Origin: Gammaproteobacteria bacterium
GTDB lineage: Bacteria; Pseudomonadota; Gammaproteobacteria; Chromatiales; Chromatiaceae
Direction of reading: 5' to 3'
Length of the DNA stretch: 64,000 bases
NCBI GenBank assembly: GCA_021773975.1
Contig: JAJFJN010000040.1
Coordinates: forward strand, 1 to 64,000
In this document: positions 58,453 through 64,000 of the stretch, piece after piece
Position numbering within the stretch: position 1 is the stretch's first letter
Layout: every line of letters starts with the position of its first letter
Position numbers and translations under genes: made by a program
The notes under the pieces: generated by a model
The model's database searches: none
What the model saw: only the letters and a program-made list of their open reading frames with translations
Told to the model about the DNA's origin: nothing

Positions 58453-59547
58453 TCACGCTATAGCAAGTTCGAAGTTATGCCCTTTTTCAGTGCCAATATA
58501 ATTAATTCTGATTTTCCCAGATATTGAGCTTCTAATACTTTTGGCAACTGCATATGCTAATCCGCATGGCACAGCATTACCTATTTGAGAATAAATCTTG
58601 CTACTAGGGCCACAAAACACATAGTCAGAGGGGAACGATTGAAGTAGCGCAGCCTCATTTATGGTCAAACGTCTCAAATAAGAAGGAGCATCATGCATCC
58701 CCTGTGATTTGCCACCTGCCATTAAATGACGGTGGTATTCTTCTACCCAAGAAGCCCTACCTTCATACAAATGATTATTATCTATTATTGGTGTTCTATT
58801 ACCACCCATGCTTGCTGGTAACGTACTAGCCCAACCATCAGGGTTTAAAGGCCTGCCTTGTCCATTGAAAAGCATTCCTGCATAAGGTGATTTTCTAAGC
58901 ACTGGCTTGGCTGCTAGCGTAACCTTTGCATTACAAACATGGTTGTTATTTTCAGTACCTGGTTTGCCTAGCGGTATCAAAATATCCCGGAGTGTAGGGG
59001 CTTGTTTTCTGTACTTTTGAAAATGCGCTGAAAAAATAGGCTGGTACTCATTTTTAACACCAATAAAAAACACCCTTTCTCGAGATTGTGGCACACCAAA
59101 TTCTTTGGCATTGAGTATATGTACAGTAACGGTGTATCCTGCCTTCTGAAAACGTGAAACAAGTGTATTTCGAACTTTTTCAAATTTCGCTAGTGAACCA
59201 AGGGATTTGACATTCTCCATAACGAATCCTTTAGGCTTGATCTGCTCAATAACAGAGCAAAAACTAAAGATCAACTTACTTCTTGGGTCGTCAGGGTCCA
59301 TCTTTCCGGCTACTGAAAATCCTTGACATGGCGGCCCTCCAAAAACAACATCTATTCCTTTAAATTTTGAGAATTCAGCTCTCAGTTCATCAATATCCCC
59401 TTCAAAGAGTGCTGTGTTTGGATGATTGGCCCTAAACGTAACGCAAGCATGCTTATCCAGTTCATTCGCAGCTATGACCTGAAATCCCGCGTCTCTAAAT
59501 CCCACATCCATTCCACCAGCCCCACTGAATAAAGAAATGGCCTTCAT
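58453..59547 (-). CDS. DNA (cytosine-5) methyltransferase of an R-M system
   Basis: This 364-residue m5C methyltransferase has motif I ISLFSGAGGMDVGF, motif IV GGPPCQGFSVAGK (catalytic Cys74), motif VI MENVKSL, motif VIII QSRERVFFIG and motif X IGNAVPCGLAYAVA. The target-recognition region lies between VIII and IX (about 190-270) and is of moderate size; the recognised sequence cannot be read from it. It is divergent from an XRE regulator and a probable endonuclease. The start at 59547 gives the normal N-terminus MKAISLFSGAGG. Confidence 0.92.
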   Translation of the reverse strand: MKAISLFSGAGGMDVGFRDAGFQVIAANELDKHACVTFRANHPNTALFEGDIDELRAEFSKFKGIDVVFGGPPCQGFSVAGKMDPDDPRSKLIFSFCSVIEQIKPKGFVMENVKSLGSLAKFEKVRNTLVSRFQKAGYTVTVHILNAKEFGVPQSRERVFFIGVKNEYQPIFSAHFQKYRKQAPTLRDILIPLGKPGTENNNHVCNAKVTLAAKPVLRKSPYAGMLFNGQGRPLNPDGWASTLPASMGGNRTPIIDNNHLYEGRASWVEEYHRHLMAGGKSQGMHDAPSYLRRLTINEAALLQSFPSDYVFCGPSSKIYSQIGNAVPCGLAYAVAKSIRSSISGKIRINYIGTEKGHNFELAIA

Positions 59548-59585
59548 GAAAATATTCCCGTTTCGAATAATTTGCAAATCATACC
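59548..59585. promoter_or_regulatory. Compact divergent control region of the R-M system
   Basis: Only 38 bases separate the methyltransferase start from the first regulator start. They contain the palindromes TTCGAA (59562-59567) and ATTTGCAAAT (59570-59579). These could be operator sites for the XRE protein. Confidence 0.4.
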
Positions 59586-59858
59586 ATGATGCGCCATATG
59601 AAAAAAATCAAGACAATCCATGATCAACGGTATCAGCAGTTTATCTCTGAACTCGCTAAAGAGCGTATTCGCCTGAGCATTTCACAAGCAGAGATTGCTA
59701 CTCTAGTTGGACTTAATCAATCTGATATATCTAAAATTGAAAAGTTTGAGAAACGACTTGATGTTCTTGAATTAACGATGATTTTAGAGGCTTTACGTAT
59801 TTCTGAAAACTCTAAACTCCAGAAAATAGTCACCACGTTTGTTGGGGTGCCTGTATGA
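59586..59858 (+). CDS. XRE-family regulator of the R-M system (C-protein-like)
   Basis: This 90-residue protein has a lambda-repressor-type helix-turn-helix (SISQAEIATLVGLNQSDISKIEKFEKRLDVLEL). It is the size of controller proteins of type II R-M systems. Such proteins delay endonuclease expression until methylation is complete. A start at 59598 is equally possible, and neither has a ribosome site. It overlaps the next gene by four bases (ATGA), which couples their translation. Confidence 0.78.
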   Translation: MMRHMKKIKTIHDQRYQQFISELAKERIRLSISQAEIATLVGLNQSDISKIEKFEKRLDVLELTMILEALRISENSKLQKIVTTFVGVPV

Positions 59859-60943
59859 ACGAAATAGCTGAACGTAATGGTGATGGTCAATACTATGTAA
59901 ATACTCGGCTTGAAGTCGCAAAAACCAAGAAAGAGAAGGACTTTCCAGAATTTGATCCTTCCACAGAAATACATCAATTATTGACAGCACTTATCGAAGT
60001 AAATGCCAAGGGTTTCCGTGGTGTAGTTGTTACTGCATTGACTGGCTTGCATTTAAATGCAAGCTACGATCCTCTAAATAATTTCTATGGTTGCAATCCA
60101 CGATCTATTTTTGAGGGCGGCATTTGGTACGCACTTCAAGAGAATGGTGTCCCCTGTGGTAAATCTGATCCATTAAATGTTGCAAAGAACGTAGATCAGC
60201 TGAATGAAGACTGGGCAAAGGGAAGAAGACCACAATCTGCAGCAATGGCTGCGGTTAACTTCCTCAGAACAGTAGTAAAATCAGGCAAAACAAAGAGAGC
60301 TAGGCTAATCGATTATTTCTTTTTTCGCCTTTGGAAATACGCAGAAAGCGTAACTAGCTTCCAAATTGCGGAAATAGTCGCCTCAACTGAATCGAGACAA
60401 ATCCTGGGAAACAAGCTTGTTGAGTTTACTCTCAGATATCCAGAATCAGGAAATTTACCCCAATTTCTTGTTTCACAACTTCTCAGCACCGCATTTCGCA
60501 CATCTGCTATTGAAGTTATCGGGGGGTCTGAGAGTGTTTTTGGCACCAATACAACACCAAAAAAACCAGCCGATATATGGTTAGAAGTCGAGGGTATCGA
60601 AACAAATTTGTATGAGATTACTGTTAAGCCTGTTACTAAGAAGAGACTAGATGACAGCCTTGACGCGCTCCATTCCACTGGCCACCTAAACCATTCAGTT
60701 ACTTTTATATGCAGGATACCTAACGATGTGGCGGAACTTGATGTTGTTCATGGTAGTTATACATATAAAGGCAAAAGTTTTGATTTCATAGATTACCATG
60801 CATTTTGCTGCTCACTTAGTGCCGTTCTCAGTAATGAAGAGTTTTCATCTGTACTAATGAACACTGCTGAATTTGTGCAAGACATGCATATCTCAATGAA
60901 AACAAAAGCTGGTTGGAATGAGTTCTTTGGTAAAGATATCTAA
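59855..60943 (+). CDS. Probable type II restriction endonuclease
   Basis: This 362-residue protein matches no family I can name with certainty. Position and coupling to the regulator and methyltransferase argue for the cognate endonuclease. A possible nuclease core lies at KKPADIWLEVEG ... LYEITVKPV: Asp240, then Glu254 and Lys258 on a following strand, close to a PD-(D/E)xK site but with Thr at the usual acidic place. The C-terminal part is mixed helix and strand. Recognition site unknown. Confidence 0.65.
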   Translation: MNEIAERNGDGQYYVNTRLEVAKTKKEKDFPEFDPSTEIHQLLTALIEVNAKGFRGVVVTALTGLHLNASYDPLNNFYGCNPRSIFEGGIWYALQENGVPCGKSDPLNVAKNVDQLNEDWAKGRRPQSAAMAAVNFLRTVVKSGKTKRARLIDYFFFRLWKYAESVTSFQIAEIVASTESRQILGNKLVEFTLRYPESGNLPQFLVSQLLSTAFRTSAIEVIGGSESVFGTNTTPKKPADIWLEVEGIETNLYEITVKPVTKKRLDDSLDALHSTGHLNHSVTFICRIPNDVAELDVVHGSYTYKGKSFDFIDYHAFCCSLSAVLSNEEFSSVLMNTAEFVQDMHISMKTKAGWNEFFGKDI

Positions 60944-60975
60944 TAATCACACCAACTTGAACTGTGTAACTATAG

Positions 60976-62187
60976 CTACAGCACCTCTCGGTCACGCACA
61001 CCCAGCAGATAAAGAATTCCATCCAACCCCAGTGTAGAGATCGCATGCTGTGCATTCTCCCGCACAATGGGTTTTGCATGAAAGGCAACGCCTAATCCAG
61101 CCAGACCCAGCATGGGTAGATCATTGGCACCATCGCCTACGGCAATGGTCTGTTCCAAACCTATACCCATTTTGGCTGCCATCTCCTGTAGCAGTTCCGC
61201 TTTCTTCGCGCCATCTACAATGTCGCCTTTAACGATGCCGGTGAGCTTGCCATCTTCAATATCCAGCGTATTTGCCCCTACAAAGTCGATACCCAGCTTT
61301 GTTTGCAGGTAGTTGGCAAAATAGGTAAAACCACCGGAGAGGATACCCACCTGATAACCCAGTTTTTTCAGGTTGGAGATGAGGCGATCAGCACCTTCGG
61401 TGATAGGCAGTGATTCAGCAATCTCTTGCAGTACCGATTCATCCAGCCCTTTGAGCAGCCCCAGCCTGCGATGGAAGCTCTCTTTAAAATCGATCTCTCC
61501 ACGCATGGCAGATTCTGTAATGGCTGATACCTGTTCACCAATGCCCGCAGCACGTGCCAGCTCATCAATCACTTCAACCTGGATCAGTGTTGAGTCCATA
61601 TCAAATACAATCAGACGGCGATTACGGCGATAGAGATTATCCTCCTGAAAGGCAATATCCACGGCTTCATCACGTGTAATCTCTAATAAATCTTCCCTTA
61701 GTTTTGCAATATCTTCGGGCACACCACGCAGAGAAAACTCAACACAAGCTCGCTGATGCGGATTTTCATCCTGCAATGAAAAACGCCCAGAGAGCCGCGT
61801 CATCTCATCAATATTCAGTTGGTGATCAGCCACCACCTGTGCAACCCGGGAGATATTGCTGGCCGTTAATTTACGGCCCAACATGGTGACGATATAGCGC
61901 GGTTTACCCTGCAACCCGACCCAGTGTTCATAGTCTGCTGCTTCAATGGGAGTGAAGTTGATATTTAGCCCCAGTCGATGCCCTTCAAATAGCAGATCCT
62001 TCATCACGATTGAAGATGCTTCCTGGGATGAGATCTCCAACAGCATGCCCAGCGAGACATGCTCATGAATAACGGCCTGACCAATGTCCAGAATATTAAC
62101 GTTATGATGCGCCAAGACATCAGCAAGTGCTGCTGTAAGTCCAGAATGGTCTGGCCCTGTAACATTTAGCAGGATAATTTCACGCAT
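60976..62187 (-). CDS. serB: Phosphoserine phosphatase SerB
   Basis: This 403-residue enzyme catalyses the last step of serine synthesis. N-terminal ACT domains (about 1-170) precede a HAD phosphatase domain with FDMDSTLIQVEVIDELA (Asp196, Asp198), LSGGFTYF and GDGANDLPML. The long form with ACT domains is usual in this group. It lies on the minus strand and converges with the endonuclease gene. Confidence 0.96.
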   Translation of the reverse strand: MREIILLNVTGPDHSGLTAALADVLAHHNVNILDIGQAVIHEHVSLGMLLEISSQEASSIVMKDLLFEGHRLGLNINFTPIEAADYEHWVGLQGKPRYIVTMLGRKLTASNISRVAQVVADHQLNIDEMTRLSGRFSLQDENPHQRACVEFSLRGVPEDIAKLREDLLEITRDEAVDIAFQEDNLYRRNRRLIVFDMDSTLIQVEVIDELARAAGIGEQVSAITESAMRGEIDFKESFHRRLGLLKGLDESVLQEIAESLPITEGADRLISNLKKLGYQVGILSGGFTYFANYLQTKLGIDFVGANTLDIEDGKLTGIVKGDIVDGAKKAELLQEMAAKMGIGLEQTIAVGDGANDLPMLGLAGLGVAFHAKPIVRENAQHAISTLGLDGILYLLGVRDREVL

Positions 62188-62278
62188 ATGGATCAGCCTA
62201 TTTATCGGTAGGATGTATAGAAGTTATTTAGCTCTTTGGGTGATTGCTCTTTCGGTTATAACAATAGAAGAGCCGCCT

Positions 62279-62575
62279 CTAATCACCACGATATAGCTTT
62301 GCCTGGATATCTGGAGGCATTTGTAGATGAAACCCCTGCTCACGCAGATTGGCCATAACCTTTGCAATATCTTGCCGTGCCAGATCTCGCTCGGGGTGAA
62401 GCTCAAGCTCCATTACCAACACCGCATGTCCAAAACGATCCAGCAACGGTTGGGGGATATTTTCAAAATCGTCTTCCTGTGCCAGAAAGAGATACATCTC
62501 ATTCTTACGGCTGCTTCGGTAGATCCAGCAAGGAATAACACCATCTTTAGGGTTGGTCATAACTACATTCAGCAT
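62279..62575 (-). CDS. YcgL domain protein
   Basis: This 98-residue protein belongs to the YcgL family, recognised by CWIYRSSRKNEMYLFLA, a QEDDFENIP segment, VMELELHPERDL and the end HLQMPPD. The function is unknown. It lies 91 bases upstream of serB on the same strand. An alternative start five codons on is possible. Confidence 0.9.
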   Translation of the reverse strand: MLNVVMTNPKDGVIPCWIYRSSRKNEMYLFLAQEDDFENIPQPLLDRFGHAVLVMELELHPERDLARQDIAKVMANLREQGFHLQMPPDIQAKLYRGD

Positions 62576-62651
62576 AAAACTAAAGGGCGGGTATTGTAGC
62601 GGAAACCGCTGATAAAGCTATGGTATCTGGGGCAGATGCTACACTTCCAGT

Positions 62652-63236
62652 ATGAGTACCATTCAACACCGCTACTGCCTATCTGCACTCATAGTGACTG
62701 CCATGCTACTGGCTGCTTGCGCCAGCAATATACCCGATGCAATCCGTATCGCTCCAGATAATGGGATTTCAATCAAAGCAGTACAGTCTTCACCCAACAG
62801 CCATATTGATGCTCAAGTGCGCTGGGGCGGAGCGATTATTTCAATCGATAACAAACCCAACGAAACATGGATTGAGGTGCTGGCTCGCCCATTAGACTAC
62901 GAAGGTGAACCCAATTCAAAAGCGGCTGACCTGGGGCGCTTTTTGGCACGAACCAATAGGTTTCTTGATCCTGCAATCTATGCACCAGAGCGAAAGATTA
63001 CAATACGAGGCCGACTGGAAAACACTATCGTGCGCCTCATTGGCAAGCACCCCTATCGCTTTCCACTCATACAAATCCAAGCCCACCACCTTTGGCCAAA
63101 ACCACCAGAAATCACTGATCCATGGCACGACCCATGGTATCCCTATCCCTATCGACATGACCCTTTCTATGATGCCCGCTCACCCTACTATTGGGATCCC
63201 TACTTTCCACACCCAAGGAATCGCCGACGGCATTAG
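62652..63236 (+). CDS. Slp-family outer-membrane lipoprotein
   Basis: This 194-residue lipoprotein has a signal peptide ending in a lipobox LAAC (Cys23). The Slp domain follows (VRWGGAIISIDNKPNETWIEVLARPLD, GRFLA, GRLENTIVRLIGKHPYRFPLIQ). It should sit in the outer membrane. The tail (about 145-194) is rich in Tyr, Pro, His and Trp with DPWYPYPYRHDPFYD, which is longer than in E. coli Slp. In E. coli it is a stress and acid-response protein. Confidence 0.88.
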   Translation: MSTIQHRYCLSALIVTAMLLAACASNIPDAIRIAPDNGISIKAVQSSPNSHIDAQVRWGGAIISIDNKPNETWIEVLARPLDYEGEPNSKAADLGRFLARTNRFLDPAIYAPERKITIRGRLENTIVRLIGKHPYRFPLIQIQAHHLWPKPPEITDPWHDPWYPYPYRHDPFYDARSPYYWDPYFPHPRNRRRH

Positions 63237-63259
63237 ATCGCAATTAATTATTTTGGGGG

Positions 63260-64000
63260 CTAACATTGCCCCTTAGCTGGAATTTTCTCCATCTTCCAAA
63301 TTTCATTGTTGTATTCACTGATTGTGCGATCTGAAGAGAATCGACCGCTCGTGGCAGTATTCATAATACTGCTGGCAACCCAGCGATCCTGATCCTTATA
63401 ACAGGCTGCTGCACGCTCCTGCGCTTCAATGTAGCTGGCAAAATCAGCCGCCACCATCCAAGGGTCATGTGGGCTACGAAGGGAGTGTGAAATAGAGTTG
63501 AACAGCCCTGCTTCAAATTGGTTGAAGTGACCACTTTCCAACAGATTCATTACACGTGAGAAATCCTCATCCTGCTCAATAATTTGGTGTGGATTATAGT
63601 GAGCGCGTGATGCATGCACTTGCTGCTCCGTGAGGCCAAACAGGAAGAAATGCTCATCACCCACCTCTTCACGAATCTCAATATTAGCGCCATCGAGCGT
63701 GCCGATAGTCAGTGCACCATTCATCATAAACTTCATATTACCAGTGCCTGATGCCTCTTTACCTGCCGTTGAGATCTGTTCAGACAGATCAGTACCCGGG
63801 CAGATCACCTCCATTGCTGAGACTCGATAGTTCGGGAGAAAAGCAACCCTGAGCAACCCTTCTGTAGCAGGATCTGCATTAATTCGTTTTGCAACATTAC
63901 AGATCAATCGAATAATCAGCTTAGCCTGCGCATAACCCGGCGCTGCCTTGCCACCAATCAGCACACAGCGGTTGACCCAGTTATCTGTCTGTCCCGCCTT
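63260..64000 (-). CDS. glgP: Glycogen/alpha-glucan phosphorylase, C-terminal part
   Basis: The frame is open to the window edge, so the 5' part is missing. About 246 residues are seen. They include the GGKAAPGY motif, ISTAGKEASGTGNMKFMMNGALTIGTLDGAN (PLP lysine in the EASGTGNMK segment) and the C-terminal SDRTISEYNNEIWK. The enzyme releases glucose-1-phosphate from stored glucan. It converges with slp across 23 bases. Confidence 0.93.
   Translation of the reverse strand, partial: KAGQTDNWVNRCVLIGGKAAPGYAQAKLIIRLICNVAKRINADPATEGLLRVAFLPNYRVSAMEVICPGTDLSEQISTAGKEASGTGNMKFMMNGALTIGTLDGANIEIREEVGDEHFFLFGLTEQQVHASRAHYNPHQIIEQDEDFSRVMNLLESGHFNQFEAGLFNSISHSLRSPHDPWMVAADFASYIEAQERAAACYKDQDRWVASSIMNTATSGRFSSDRTISEYNNEIWKMEKIPAKGQC

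Overview
The window reads as a chromosomal piece of a denitrifying gammaproteobacterium, possibly one of the sulfur-oxidising or chemolithotrophic Chromatiales/Thiotrichales-like lineages. The evidence is gene order: leuS-lptE-holA, kdsD-kdsC-lptC-lptA-lptB-rpoN-hpf-ptsN, mlaFEDCB-murA-hisGDC, proA-nadD and zapE-slyX. To this is added a complete cytochrome cd1 nitrite reductase (NirS) maturation locus. I cannot fix the genus from sequence alone. No tRNA, rRNA, CRISPR array or intact mobile element was seen.

Layout. 1-0.8 kb: window edge and a small periplasmic rhodanese. 0.8-6.3 kb: first nitrite-respiration island, with a NapC/NirT quinol dehydrogenase fused to two tandem ethylbenzene-dehydrogenase-type heme domains, nirS copy 1, and a divergent membrane-anchored bacteriohemerythrin. 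6.4-12.7 kb: holA-lptE-leuS, a YbeL-type zinc ribbon and mgtE. 12.7-23.9 kb: a long minus-strand block running yrbG-kdsD-kdsC-lptC-lptA-lptB-rpoN-hpf-ptsN-hprK-rapZ-EIIA(Man)-HPr-EI. It couples LPS export, sigma-54 and a PTS phosphorelay that has no sugar permease here. 24.0-32.3 kb: mla phospholipid transport, murA, hisGDC and a triheme cytochrome. 32.5-35.5 kb: a large secreted PKD / RCC1-like / thrombospondin-3 repeat protein. 35.9-48.6 kb: second nitrite island, cysG, a thermonuclease, nirN-J-H-G-L-D-F-C and nirS copy 2 (all minus), then divergent hemerythrin, DUF2249 and polytopic membrane protein genes. 48.7-51.5 kb: a DNR-like Crp/Fnr regulator and two convergent PPK2 polyphosphate kinases. 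51.6-58.4 kb: thiC, a Pcm-like methyltransferase, proA, nadD, an odd peroxiredoxin, zapE and slyX. 58.4-61 kb: a compact restriction-modification system (m5C methyltransferase, XRE regulator, probable endonuclease). 61-64 kb: serB, ycgL, slp and the 3' part of glgP, cut by the window edge.

How it fits together. CysG makes precorrin-2 and siroheme. NirD/L/G/H, NirJ, NirF and NirN convert siroheme to heme d1 for the two NirS enzymes, and NirC is the associated small cytochrome. The NapC/NirT-type fusion is a plausible electron donor from quinol. Five FNR/DNR-like boxes sit in front of nirS1, nirS2, nirC and both hemerythrin genes. The Crp/Fnr protein in the window keeps the E..SR recognition residues expected to read such boxes. 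The two nirS units look like a duplication of a whole transcription unit: box-to-start distance, leader and terminator are all alike. Each is divergently paired with a hemerythrin, but the hemerythrins are of two different families.
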